DNA of 64,000 bases from Heterobilharzia americana (lineage: Eukaryota; Platyhelminthes; Trematoda; Strigeidida; Schistosomatidae): the NCBI GenBank assembly GCA_944470555.2, contig OX104127.1:50024934-50088933 (forward strand), in the 5' to 3' direction. The notes beneath the pieces are model-generated. The model made no database searches. It had not been told where the DNA came from and saw only the letters and a program-made list of their open reading frames with translations. Each line of letters begins with the position of its first letter. Position 1 is the first letter of the stretch. The translations under genes were made by a program, and so were the position numbers. This document shows, piece after piece, positions 23,624 to 35,217 of the stretch.

Positions 23624-24304
23624 CTATACAGATGGCCAAGGCAAAGAAAGAGGCTGTACGAATCTCTTCTGAACACACAGACTTGGCTTGTGTAGGTGGA
23701 TTCCTATGGCTTCTGCTGTATGTAAAAGACAGACTCGTAGAGGATGGGTGAGGTGAGAAGGAATGTGATAAATAACTTTAAAGGCATTATGAATGTTAAC
23801 TCGGTGGTCGGTGTCAATCAGATGAGAGAGTATTGAGCTTCGTGTCAATCTGGTTTCCCCCTTACTTAGCCATGAAGGATGATGCTCGGCGATTCGACGA
23901 CGGACTTGCCTAACTGTACGTCCAATGTAACTAGCTCCACAGGAGCAGTTGAACTGGTAAATGCACATAGAAGAGGAGAAGTCAGGGAGTCTGTCTTTAG
24001 TTCGTGTGGTCATCATTGGCCGGCTGTAGAAAACACAACATAACTTGGCGGCATTAAATGATCTTCTTATGGCATTTCTTAAGCGTTGTGTCACAATTTC
24101 GCTGATGATGTCACCTCGAAATTGTAGTCTTAGGAACAATGGTGTCTTGGAGACTGTAGGCATTCTGGTTTTCATATTGGATGTGTTCATATTTTTAGCC
24201 AGGAACGTTTCTGGATATCCATTACTACTGAGTAGATCGTGGATAATTTGAAGCTCTTCGTCGAAACTATCATCTGAACAGATGAGTCTCGCCCGATGGA
24301 CCAA
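23624..24304 (-). CDS. Penelope-like element ORF: GIY-YIG endonuclease end
   Basis: An open frame of 226 codons. Residues 1-60 (MVHRARLICSDDSFDEEL) are the linker after the reverse transcriptase. Then comes the GIY-YIG nuclease: CIYQFNCSCGASYIGRT, with GIY replaced by IYQF and YIG kept, a Cys-x-Cys, the conserved Arg in the following helix (RRRIAEH), and a His-rich core (HLIDTDHRVNIHNAFK). The nuclease nicks target DNA for insertion of Penelope elements. The upstream reverse transcriptase is missing: at 24306 the frame runs into an inverted piece of another Penelope copy. So this is an intact domain of a truncated element, not a functional element. Confidence 0.8.
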   Translation of the reverse strand: MVHRARLICSDDSFDEELQIIHDLLSSNGYPETFLAKNMNTSNMKTRMPTVSKTPLFLRLQFRGDIISEIVTQRLRNAIRRSFNAAKLCCVFYSRPMMTTRTKDRLPDFSSSMCIYQFNCSCGASYIGRTVRQVRRRIAEHHPSWLSKGETRLTRSSILSHLIDTDHRVNIHNAFKVIYHIPSHLTHPLRVCLLHTAEAIGIHLHKPSLCVQKRFVQPLSLPWPSV

Positions 24305-24306
24305 AC

Positions 24307-24560
24307 ATTTAAGAACCTGTTCACAAAATCTTTCTACGATAATTAATCTTTGCTTTAGTTAACTGTCTTAATTACCTGACCAATTATCACCTTCTTGAAA
24401 CTTTGAGATTGATAACCTTTCACTGAACAACTTTCACCACTAGATTGGTATGTAATTTTACGTTTGAAAATGCTATATTAGTGTAGAGCCATTGATGAGG
24501 AACTAATTGAAAAGAAATATTTCTTCGCTCACATTGTTTGTTTTACTAAATATCTAAATG
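24307..24560 (+). mobile_element. Penelope-like fragment 2 (inverted)
   Basis: 24310-24535 is the inverse of 23386-23161 with only a few substitutions and no indel. It runs 5' to 3' on the plus strand and past 24535 continues with a 22-base deletion relative to copy 1 (joining ACATT to GTTTGTTTTA). Confidence 0.75.
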
Positions 24561-24890
24561 GGAATTTTTGCATATCTGTTATACATTGTAATTTGACTGA
24601 TAGTGCGCTTCTTACCAAGTTGGCCATATGTATTGTTAGACTTCTAGTTTTGGTCATAAAGGATCAATATGTTCTCAATATGTGTGCAGTAGAGCTATCT
24701 GTGCTAAAACTCAGTCATGAGCATACCAAACAGATTGACATATTTCGTCTTCAAGCAGTACTTTGTTTTGCAAGCTGTAATCTATATATACTTTACCTTG
24801 AAGTTGTTGTCCCAAGCTCCATTAATGGTAAGCCTTAGTCTCTTCACTGGTTTGGTGATGTTTTATGAATAACCAAATGTTTCCAGTGGT
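24560..24890. other. No gene seen
   Basis: An 81-codon frame at 24593-24838 is unsupported. Confidence 0.4.
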
Positions 24891-24894
24891 TTTG

Positions 24895-25015
24895 AAGTTA
24901 TAACTTGTAACTCCATGTCGTTGATTGGATAGATTGAACGAGTCCCAAAATAGGAAGAAACCTGTGTCCTCGATTCCACTACAAGCCAGTATCCACCATT
25001 ATTATTAAAAATGGT
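24895..25015 (+). repeat. Sm-alpha-like SINE (family A), partial
   Basis: GAACGAGTCCCAAAATAGGA then AGAAACCTGTGTCCTCGATT; the ribozyme core is mutated. Confidence 0.55.
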
Positions 25016-25164
25016 TCAAATGCCTATCAAGCTGATTAAACGAGAAGGCAGCATTCCCTGAAATGATTGTTTATACTTTCACACTGATACAAACTGAAAT
25101 ACTCCCACGTATTTATTTATTGTAATTTCCTGTCGCTGCACCAGGTGGAATTGCTCAACCTCAC

Positions 25165-25525
25165 TTGGTAGATAGGCTCCTGTGCGGATGCTTCGATACT
25201 GCCTGAACATTCACTTGATTTTAGTCTGTTTGTTGGCTAGCAGTGGAATCCAGGACGCGTGGGAATAGTCAACTGAGTGTACCTGGACCCCACTGAGTGA
25301 TTTTGTTCCCACTAAGACTCGAGCCCAGTACCTATCGCTTTAAACGCCATAGCTTCATCAGTGAGGCTGATGGGCCACGAGGATCACCACCTGTAAAACT
25401 GGCGTCGATCAGTGTTGGGTTTGAGTCTCAATGGGGCGCAGGTATGTCCAGCTAACTAGTGAGTCCTCAGTAGGACGAAGCACGAGTCCAGAATTCCACT
25501 GCTATCCATCAAATAGACTACTTCC
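25165..25525. repeat. Family A head-to-head pair
   Basis: Minus copy 25165-25375 (TGTGCGGATGCTTCGATACT tail to tRNA-like head), followed by a plus copy 25395-25525 (GGTATGTCCAGCTAACTAG, GTCC/GGAC and GAAGC). Both ribozymes are mutated. Tails face outward. Confidence 0.65.
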
Positions 25526-26535
25526 ACGCAAGTTTAAATCCTGTCACTGAAGATTCTGTAGGTTTTCATAAGTCCATCACGCACTCTTCATCTTGTAGCA
25601 TATGATGTGAAGAAGAAAACAGATTGAAAGCAATGGCTACTCACATATCAACCAGAGGAAGGTTATAAAATGCATTAAAAGAAACGTTTCCACAGGAAAG
25701 AAGGTTTCCTCCCTGAATGATATTGTAATATTGACAGAATATGACTGATAATGGTTGTACAGTCTGTCAAAGAAAAATATGATAAACGCCTTTCTCATCT
25801 GTTTATGGTAGTGTCTTCTTTTGACCCACTGTATGTGCATAAATCAACACACACACACACACACACTGATCAGTAAGTCTAAAGAAAGCGTCTTCTTCTT
25901 CACGGTACATAAAAGATTGTTTACAGACTTGTAAAGATTATCCAGCCAACTAGCGATATTAAAAGGCTGTTCAGTTAGTACATGAAGGTGATAAACTCAC
26001 CATTTTACCGGGTGATTCACTCATTGCTTTTCTGTCAACCTTTTTTTGTTTTGCTTCGTGTGAACCTGTTCTTCTATATTAGTTCCCAACTGTTTGTCAA
26101 TAAACAACATGTCTATCGTGAATCATCAATCTGGAAAGCATAGTAATAGAAAGCAACAATCTAAACGGAGGATATTCTTTTAAAACAAATTCTTATCGGG
26201 TTCTATAATTATAAATTATATTTCTACAGCATAAAATCGAGCCAAGTTTAAAGCGAGTACATTTTCAAAACTGAGTGAAATTTAATGGCTGTAGGGATTT
26301 GTCAATATTAAGATGATCATATGTACGGATGAATAATGTGATGATGAGCGAAACAGTAACCAATAATAAAGACAGGAGTGCGTTTTAGTTTACTGAAGGT
26401 CAAGAGAAGAATAATGTTGAAACATGATCTTTCTGAATGAACAGCTCAGGTATGATCAGTCCCCCAGGTATCTTGAGCAGGTGGTACTGAACTATACTTG
26501 GCATTCTTTTTGGAATATAATGTATAACACTAAAA
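25525..26535. other. No gene seen
   Basis: Contains a (CA)n run at 25847-25867; otherwise AT-rich. Confidence 0.4.
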
Positions 26536-26539
26536 GCTT

Positions 26540-27260
26540 TGTTAACAGTTACGTATAACACGCCAATGCCTACTGAACATGGCTAAGACTGTCACAGTTA
26601 GACTGATCAAACTTAAACCTTTAGTAAACTAAAGACCACACGTGTCTTTTCCTTCACCATCACATTAGCCATCAGTACATACGATCATCTCAGTATTGAC
26701 AAATTTAAAGAGAAAAGCAGACCTCGTGTTGTTATTCATTGTGGACTGACAGCGCCACATATTCATGACCCCACCAGGGATCGAACTCAGGACCTTTATT
26801 TTCCGCAGCCAGTATGTTGCCGCTATACCACTTGGTCAGGATCTAGACGTCCATATTTCCTGATTCTGTCAATTCGCGATATACTACAACTTCAAAGCAA
26901 TCACTGGATTTCGATCCAGCGACTCATTGGTGACGTGCTGATCACAGAACTCGAAGGTCCTGGGTTCGAGCCCTGGAGGGCGGGATCATGGTTGCGCACT
27001 GCTGAGGAGTCCCATACCAACACAAAACGGCTGTCCAGTGCCTCCAGATCTCCAACGTTTCTCCAACTGATATCAGTCTATGATCAATACCAAACTAAAG
27101 TGAATAAATAAATCGCCACAATTTCACTATAGTCCTTAAATCTCACTCCATTTGGAAAATACATTCGCCTCTAACTTGGCTTGATTTTAAGCTGTACATA
27201 CGCAGTTTCTCATTTTGGAACCTGAAAAGAATTTATTTGGAAAGAAGATTTTTCGTTCAG
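26540..27260. repeat. Unknown dispersed repeat U, split by a SINE foldback
   Basis: Flanking pieces match 53190-53560 in the same order (GACTGATCAAACTTAAACC; AGTAAACTAAAGACC; TCACTCCATTTGGAAAATAC; CTCTAACTTGGCTTG). The match is interrupted at 26735-27115 by the family B pair. Confidence 0.5.
26735..27115. repeat. Family B head-to-head pair
   Basis: Minus copy 26737-26900 (ribozyme deleted), then plus copy 26905-27110 (CUGAGGA kept, GGAC to ACAC, G12 to A). Both contain the tRNA-like B box (GGGTTCGAGCCCTGG on the plus side). Tails outward. It replaces a few bases in repeat U. Confidence 0.75.
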
Positions 27261-27264
27261 ATTG

Positions 27265-28660
27265 CTGGGTTTCATCAATGTTATGGGAATCTTAAGATAT
27301 TTGAAACGGTACAGTAATGAATGGCCCAGCGTCTTTTGTAGAGCATGATATGTGGCTGCGAAGTGTAAGTGGCCAATGAATGAGGGACAAGTGAGATAAA
27401 ACATGAATCTTCCGTATAAAGGTGGCAGACAATGATGTTGGTTGCACAACTCCAGACGTTAATCAACGGGGAACTGAAAAGGCAGACTTAACTGGAAATC
27501 AAATATCAGTTGGTTGGAATTACTTTTCATCTCAAATCAGCGGGTTTTTTTAACTATATAGTTCATTCATGATCATGTTGAGTTGTATTTTTGCTGTTTG
27601 CTCATACAGCGTCTCACTTTCATCTATTAGCTAACTGCTGTTTTCGTCTTTAGTAACAATTCATTTAAGAGTTAGCCACTTAGAACATGGAATAAAGCCC
27701 CAAGGTCGGTTTAACGAACAGTTACCGATCCAGCTGTGCAGTTCAACGTTCATCTGGTCAATATCTATCAAGCCTCCTATCGTTCAGTAATGATAGCTGT
27801 AATCGTTTTCTTTCAAGGGATTTAAAGAGAAACGACTCCATGAGGATGATTACTGATGTTGGGAAATGAGTCGAGCCAGCCACCTTGAAGTTACTGGAAA
27901 TTACAATTTGTTTGCCAGTCAAGTTTCACCAGTCAGTCTTTCGATAATCTGATAGGTAACTTCAAGAGTGCTGTTTCACATCATGATGTGAATTTGATTT
28001 TCAATCAACTTCAGAAGTCTTTTTTCTGAATTTACTACTTTGAAATAATTATACATAATTTACAATGAAAATAGGGACAGATGCGATACCAATCTAAGAA
28101 GACTATGTACAGGAGCCTGACATATGACAAAATGCATAAACTCAGATGCATTTTATAAAACGTAGAATAGAACATATTTGAAAATGCTCATCTATATGAC
28201 AAGCTATCTTAGGTTTTTTTTTATTTTTTTGCCGCCAAGCTGAAATAATTTTCCTAAGGTTTGTTAGACTTTCTTCCCCTCAATTAAAAAGACTGAGAAG
28301 AGAAAAAAGAAAAAAACTGTACAAACCAAAGGATAATACTGGTGTTAAGCGACTTAACTGCCTGATTAAGTTTGAAATAAAACGCTGAAATTTAGTGTGT
28401 AGCCAGAAGATCATGTCATATAAAAATCCTTCTAGTGTATGTAGACTTACTAATGATTTTACTGTCAAGAGAAAACTCAGAAAGGAAGCCTGGGTAAACG
28501 TCTATACACTAAATCAATCATTCATACTTAATTCCATATTAGATTGTTTATTTGATATAGCCCACAATCATGCAGCATTTATAGCTGTCATTCATGTCGT
28601 TTTGATAAGCTCGAAACGTCATCCAGTAAGTTATACTGCCTCACTGTCAATCTAATATAG
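27265..28660. other. No gene seen
   Basis: AT-rich spacer. GCTCGAAACGTCATCC at 28610 is the inverse of a motif near 43075, at the end of a Penelope fragment, but no coding part accompanies it. Confidence 0.4.
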
Positions 28661-28664
28661 AATT

Positions 28665-29270
28665 TTTCAAGTTGGCATTCATTACGGACTAACATCAGTT
28701 GGAGGAACATCGGAAGTCTGGAAGCACTGGGCAGAAGCTGTTTCCTCCTAGTATGAGACTGCTTATCAGTGGCCATCCACGACCCCGCCCTCCAGGGATC
28801 GAACCCGTGTTTTTCAGGTCCCTCGGCCAGTGTGTTACCATCGAGGCAACGGATTGAAATCCAACTGTCCATATTTTCAATTTCTGTCAGTTCATGGAAA
28901 AACGCGACCATCACTCAACGTCATCGTTAAGTAGTTGTCCTCAGGGCAGCCAGTCTTGTCCCACCAGTCACGATTTCTCGCTGGAACCTCAGTTGTCACT
29001 GCTGGAAGCCAGTCATCAGTGATGACTAGAAGTTGGAAATAAGAATCACTAGATTCTAATCCAGTGGCTCAATGGTAACGTGCTAGCCAAAGAAGGTCCT
29101 GGGTTCGATTTATGGAGGATGGGGTCATGGTTACACACTGTTAAAGAGTCTCTTACTAGACGAAACAGCTTCCGTCCAGTGCTTGCAGGTTTCCAGTGTT
29201 CCTCCAGCTGATGTCGGTCCATGAGGAACACCAACTTAAAAAATTAACACATCCCTGCAAACCTCTAAAC
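28665..29270. repeat. Family B head-to-head pair, long
   Basis: Minus copy 28668-29010 (nearly full length including head) and plus copy 29041-29270. Tails outward. Both ribozymes are mutated (minus: core and GAAAC flank; plus: CUGUUAAAG). Confidence 0.75.
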
Positions 29271-29429
29271 TCTGTTAATACAGAATTATACTCTACAACA
29301 GTGGCCACGTTTTCCACTTACATTCATACCGTAAACCTGTCAATGCTATCTTCTTTAATTTCGCACACATAATAAAAGGTAGTTTTCCTAAATTCTATGA
29401 AACAGATCTGCTCAAATAAGTAAAATCAT

Positions 29430-31070
29430 GAAGAACTTAGCAAAGCCTTGGAGCATATTGCATACCAGGTGTTGTTTTGCAACATTTGCTGATATTCTGC
29501 GTCATCCAGTCGCAAACATTTTTTAATGAGACCTTTGCCAGAAACGATATAACATCCAAATGGAAGGAATTTAAAGTAGTTTCGAGACCTAAGTCTTCTG
29601 GAGGAAAAATGAAATTCCAACTAGTCACAATAACCTCACCATCACTAAAAAAAATAGAAAAACTGCTGATTCGTGTGCTTAAACATCAGCTGCAGGCTTT
29701 CACTGATACAAATCAATTTGTCTACAAACCCACAAAGAGCACTTCAGAGGATGCAATAGCTTCACAACAAAATATTGTTGTCAGTCTACACAAAAGTGTG
29801 TAGTAGGTTAGATATGCCTCTCTACACTATACCTCTCTCTCTCTCTCTCTGACTTTCATTCCGTTCAGAAACTCCTTTCATTTAACAAGCTTGTCAGCAA
29901 TCACATTCAGTCATGGAATGCAAAACGGCTTCATTCTTATTTTTTGAGAGAATGCAGTACACTCTATACAGAGGGAAGCTGTCCACTTGACTAATGAGTG
30001 AAGTCGGTGTGTCTCGAGATGTTCTTCCTCCTCCTTCACTCTCCTCTCTCATTTCGCATCACATAGCCACTTCAACTGAAGACAATTTTGTTGAGTACAC
30101 ACACACATGACTTGACAGTATCCACACCGATCATCTCCTCTTCAGATTGTTCTCAGTTGAATCACTTGTCAACGGAAGTTGGTCATTCGTCTTCCCTGAA
30201 TCGCCTCACACTCAGTTCATCCAAATGTCAGATGGTGCATTTCAGTATAGGATGTGAACGATACCTATGTGAACTGCTTCACTTCCATGACTCTCGTCTC
30301 ATTGATGGGTCTGTTACAGGGAATGTATCCAGTGTCATCCATATTGGTGTATGCTTTCCTCCCTTCCTCTCTTCACATTCTACTAATCTCCAAGCAAATC
30401 CTCTCACTCAACTTTTCTGTGAGGAAGCTCAGACAGTCTGGTATGAGTCAGAGTCTACCCTCACGTTTCAATAATTCCTGTATTTTGCATATACTCACTG
30501 ATCATCCCCCCTCGTTCTCTGTCACGTGGACTGTGTGAAAGGGATCACTCTGTATTGTGTAGGATTTTCAAGGGTGTTAGTACAGTGAATGATACATATC
30601 ACCAACTGTGGTGATGAATGCAGCATCTCAACTCTTGTAGACAGTTGGCTGAAAGTATTTTATCCGATGATAAGCATCCTCTACATCCACACCTGTCCTC
30701 TGATCAGACAACAAGTAAATACATGCAACTCTATACGCACACACTTACATACAAAAGTGCATTGACAACACTTTGTTCAACTTGTGTATTGTGTGAATCA
30801 AATCATGTTGGGTGTAGTGTTGTCAATCAACTTTGCAATGGTGAACAGTTATCATGTCCGTGAAGTCATTAAACATTTCAACAATTATGATTTTCTATGT
30901 TATGTATTGTTAGACATGAGGATTGTTCATGTATGATTGAGAGATGTTGTTTAACGATGAGACTGATGCAATATGATGAGATGCTGAGAAATGTGTACTG
31001 TAAACATAATTATAATTTGGTACAAACGAAACATATTACTATTGCTGTTACTATTATTATTGTTTTCATT
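29430..31070 (+). mobile_element. CR1-type LINE 3' part, copy 2 (dead)
   Basis: Same as 18490-19965 over 1450 bp with the same stops, but extends about 160 bp further 5': IFCVIQSQTFFNETFARN, then SKWKEFKVV, a typical segment before the reverse transcriptase fingers. The 3' flank differs from copy 1 after GAAACATATT. Different 5' ends and flanks suggest two separate insertions rather than a block duplication. Confidence 0.75.
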
Positions 31071-31074
31071 GATT

Positions 31075-31495
31075 TCAGTATTTAGATTGTGCTATAATTT
31101 TGGAGAATGAAACACCTGAAAGCTTAAGTATTTAAATTGACTAGCCAGTTTGCAGTCTGACGTAATACTACAGTTCACTATCATTTAATGATAACGTTTA
31201 GCAGTATACGTGGTGCAACAAGAGATAATGACTGGACTGGCCTAATTGACGTCTACGGGAATTCAAATTTCGAATGGCCGCTTGAAAGGAAGTATGTTAA
31301 CTTTTCCGAAACATTGTTAGTCTGGGCTTCTTCCTTTCGGTTGATTAGATCCTCAGGTGACAGAGGATGGTAGATGTTCGAATCTGGGTAGCATCAGAAA
31401 TCAGACTGCTAACGCATACAGGTGGTCAGTTTGGGAACCTGAAGATTGAGACGTCAAATTCTACTGATACACATATCTCTCATTCAAAGCAGTTA
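31075..31495. other. No gene seen
   Basis: A 61-codon frame at 31188-31373 is unsupported. Confidence 0.35.
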
Positions 31496-31499
31496 TTTG

Positions 31500-31600
31500 T
31501 ATTGACACATCGTGGCTAACAGTATAATATTGGGTACGCGTTCCGTCCCTTTTGATACTCGTCAGCTAGATGCACTGTATGAACAACCCAGAGTCCGAAT
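31500..31600 (-). repeat. Sm-alpha-like SINE (family A), decayed
   Basis: Minus strand has CUGACGA and GGGAC but GAAA is changed to GGAA; TCGTCAGCTAGATGCA flank. Confidence 0.5.
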
Positions 31601-31604
31601 ATTC

Positions 31605-32040
31605 GAGGCTTTAACCTGCATAATTTTTCTGTTTACCCACGAATGTTATGATCAACGCTTTATTAAGATGTTTAATTAACTGAAAATAGGACTTTGAAGT
31701 AAATGGCTTGGGAGTACACTTTCCAGTCTTTGAGGAATTGTTTATCCTTACTTACAGTATAATGTAGTACAATACAGTTTCTACTGATGTAACTTTACTG
31801 ATCAATAATATGTTCGAAATTCACTCCTGAAGGTTTGTTATTACTTTGGTGTCTGAGACATCAAAGCAGTACTGCTGATGTTGAAGTGAAGTCTTTGTCT
31901 TTGGGTGTTATTTGTGAAGAATGTTGTATTGATTCCAACATATATTGTACAGATGCTTATCTAAGTGGGAGTGGGAGGTGAGGAACGAAAATGCTTGGCC
32001 TATAGCAGAACTCGAACCCAGTGGCTGCCTGTTGGTATCT
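31605..32040. other. No gene seen
   Basis: AT-rich spacer. Confidence 0.4.
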
Positions 32041-32044
32041 TGGC

Positions 32045-32515
32045 AGAATCCAGCATTTCATGATAAATACTAACCTGAAATCGGTAAAGAAATCCACACA
32101 AGCCTCCAGATAGAATTAAACTAGTGTTCATTGGTTACTAGCTTTGAGAAGTGGTTCTCGAAGTTCTAATCAGAATTCGTGATCGATGTCGAAGTCGAAC
32201 ATGAGGACAGTTACTCAATTGTGGCATTGGATGCATGTCGCACTATATCGTGATATGAGAGAAGTAGGAAATATGGATTATTGGATCCCGACTCGCTACC
32301 TGAATCGTAACGTGCTGGCCGCGGAAACTGATGGCCCTGAGTTCGACCCCTGGGGTTAGGGTCATGAGTGTGTACTTCTGGGGAGTCCCGTACAAGGAAG
32401 AAACAGCTGTCTAGTGCTCCCAGATTTCCAGCGTTCATTCGACTGATGTCAATCCATGATGAATATCAACCTGAAATCAATAAAATCAATCCCCACAAAC
32501 CTCCAAATTCAGCAT
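32045..32515 (+). repeat. Family B tandem junction plus a full plus copy
   Basis: A tail (GATAAATACTAACCTGAAAT) at 32060 runs directly into a head (GTGTTCATTGGTTACTAG) and then a complete unit to 32512, giving a monomer length near 400 bp. Ribozyme mutated at A6 (CUGGGGA) and in GGAC; ACAGCUGU kept. Confidence 0.75.
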
Positions 32516-32519
32516 TTTC

Positions 32520-32935
32520 ATCGGCTTAGCTTCCCTAACGTGGACACGCTTATGTCAACCAAGATAATTTTATACATTGTAATCAAGACCGCTACTTGTC
32601 TGTTCCAAAGTGAATATTATGCATAAATGCGTCTCTGTCTAGGCTTGTATATGTTATATTACTGTCGGCACTGTTCTACAAAACAAATGAGGTGAATTGT
32701 AAAAACTCCCTTTGAGATTTTCTTCGTAAGCATTTCAACTGACAGTCAACAAATGTTCCTATATTCTTTCAGTGTATGATATCCCTAGACTAGATATCAG
32801 CCTTTTTAGCACAAAGCTGTGTTTTTCTTGCTTGAAAACTACATAGTCTGCTGCAAATTCACACAGTTGACTTGAGTAAATAGTATGGAAAACGTTTGTT
32901 TATTACATAGATAACCACAATGACGGATGTTTAGC
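32520..32935. other. No gene seen
   Basis: AT-rich spacer. Confidence 0.4.
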
Positions 32936-32937
32936 TA

Positions 32938-32954
32938 TATTATTATTATTATTA

Positions 32955-32999
<45 letters not shown>

Positions 33000-33890
33000 G
33001 TCCCTTGGGTTCCTAGTGGAACATAGGGCTTCAGTAGCACGTCTCCAGTTAACTCTGTTCTCTGAGATCTTTTGAACCTGGCTCTACGACAGCCCACAAC
33101 CTCTCATTTCTTCCTCGCACGATCTCCTCCATGTCACCCTCATCTCGGACACCCAACTCGTCGCTTCCCATGGGGATTCCACTCGAGTACCTGGCCTGAC
33201 GCGTGATGTCCGCAGTCTGTCTTCTCAGTGCATGCCCAATCCATCTCCACTTCCTCCTGCATATTTGTTGCGTGATAGGTTCTTGCATTGTTGATTCGTT
33301 CCCAGAGCTCCTTGTTGCTTATTCTTTCTGGCAATCCATCTGATCTTCAGTAGCGAGCCAGCGTAAGCAGTTGTTGATGAATGTCTGTAGTTTATTGGAA
33401 ATCCCTTTCGTGACGCGCCAAGTCTCTCAACCATCACACAGAAGCACTGACTTGACGTTGGTGTTGAAAATCCGTATCTTGTTCCACATGCTGAGTGCAG
33501 AAGATCTCCACACTGGTTTCAGGCTAATGAACGCCTGTCTTGCTTTTCCGATTCTGACTTTGACATCCTCGTCTGTGCCTGTGCCTCCTGTAGTTGAAAC
33601 AGTGCTTCCTAGATCAGTGAATGAGGTTACTTCCTTTAAGTTTCTCCCGTTGATGGTGACTGGAGTTTGCTGTTGTTGTTGATGGTGGTGGTGCGGTATC
33701 TTCATCACTTCTGTCTTCTCCATATTCACTTGAAGTCCCGTCTTCGCTGCCTCTTCTATCAACTTGTTAGTTTTCGCCTGTAGATCTTCAAGTTTGTGTG
33801 ACATCAGGCACAAGTCATCGGCGAAATCCAAGTCTTCTAGGTTCTGGTTAGCTATATATACGACTGTAATTCCTCTGAGTTGCCTAAGTA
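32938..33890 (-). mobile_element. RTE-type LINE 3' end with (TAA)n tail, copy A
   Basis: Minus strand, from 33890: LRQLRGITVVYIANQN, then DFADDLCLMSHK, where FADD is the catalytic palm motif, then TGLQVNMEKTEVMKI (thumb), a His/Gln run, and WRWIGHALRR. The frame shifts near 33430 and again downstream, so the ORF is dead. The element ends ...AACCCAAGGGAC followed by (TAA)n at 32938-32999. 33000-33784 equals the inverse of 39938-40722. Confidence 0.78.
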
Positions 33891-33891
33891 T

Positions 33892-34695
33892 ATTTGATTT
33901 TGATAGTAGGACACTGTACTCAACCGCCAGATTTCGTGTTTACTGACACTCATCAATATGGAGATCACTGAAATCTTAATCAGACAAACATTCTTTTGAA
34001 AAGTCCAGTCTCTATCACTCAATCATGAGTTCAGTGGCTTTAATGTACTACTGCCTGCCTGTAAGGTTGGGCTATGTACGTGAATTGATTATTCAACAGT
34101 AATGGAAGTAATAAGTGACCATTTTTGTATATTGATTACTAACCAGTAATTTTTTGGTCAACTTTGTAGTGTTACCCAGTACATTGGATTTCGGTGTTTA
34201 ACACTAAAATTTCTGTATGAGGTAAATACATTTCAGTCTAATTATGTATTGCATGCATTATGAGTTTGTTTACAGATACTGAAGGTTGTGAATTTTCTGT
34301 GGTAGGAATTTCCTATTCTAAATCGCTAATGAGTATCAGTACAGAAGTGAAACGTTGTTCAGTATTCCCTAGGGTTCTTCGATAGTCATGTTAATTCGTG
34401 AATGAAGTTCTTCAGAAAAATGGGAAGAAAAATAACAGAAAACAGTTGTTTTTCATGCCGATGTATTAGCGAAGCGAAAAACACCCAAATTCATGTAGTA
34501 CTCATAACATTACAATTAATTTGTTTTCTTAACAACAGGTGAAAATTGTTAGGCATAAGATGTGTATCGTCAATGGAATTTTATGTTTGAATATGTATCA
34601 GTTTTGAACATGTGGCGCTTAAATAGGATTGTTTAAAATTAATGAGCAAGAGTAGACAAACACGTTGTCCACTTAAAAGTATATATATATGGTTA
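33892..34695. other. No gene seen
   Basis: AT-rich sequence past the presumed 3' end of the fibulin-like gene. Confidence 0.4.
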
Positions 34696-34699
34696 CATA

Positions 34700-34705
34700 T
34701 TTATT
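34700..34705 (-). promoter_or_regulatory. Possible polyadenylation signal
   Basis: TTTATT on the plus strand is AATAAA on the minus strand, about 510 bp past the stop of the terminal exon. It is the first exact hexamer I found. The region is AT-rich, so chance occurrence is likely. Confidence 0.25.
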
Positions 34706-35217
34706 TGTCAGTGTTTGTATGTATGCAATAATAATCAATACAGCATAATCTATTGATTTCTTCAGATACGAAGAATATAAATACCAACAACAAGTAGTAA
34801 CACGCTTGTAGAGTAGAGACAGAAGTATGAATGAATAAAACGGAGAAATACTTGTAATATATATGCTTTTGTGCATGTGTGTGCGTGTGTTGATATTTGC
34901 TATTAGAAGAGAGACAACGAACAGAATAGGTATCTCATCATTGATGTCATCAATAGTAAGACTGAGAATGGACGCATATTGAACAGGCAGCACTCGTCAG
35001 CAAAAAAACCATTCACCTTGACTGCTATATGTACGCTTTTTGAATTGGACAGCAGGTATCTAGGACAGGAAACAATAGCATGCAGGAAGACAAGCAAGAC
35101 GAATCCTATCACAATGGTAACAACTGAGTAAAGATGTCGGAGGCAGAAAAATGATCCATGACACAGGGATGAGAAGAAAGGGGTGGAGAGAGACGGTAAG
35201 GCCAGAGATTTTGTTGT

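Noticed and set aside
23494..23676. Leu-rich hydrophobic small protein
   Set aside because: The Leu run is a translation of the (AAT)n microsatellite.
32938..33097. Asn-rich protein frame
   Set aside because: It is the translation of the (TAA)n tail of the LINE.
34673..34993. Cadherin-like TIDDINDEIP in a minus-strand frame
   Set aside because: A single short resemblance in AT-rich sequence with no neighbouring cadherin repeat, overlapping another frame.
34903..35112. Minus-strand frame with a membrane-like stretch (IVIGFVLLVFLHAIV), joinable in phase to the 35247 GT donor
   Set aside because: The terminal exon has its own stop at 35218 where fibulin-type modules normally end, and the donor GTAGAA is weak. 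It could be an alternative last exon, but I would not annotate it without RNA data.
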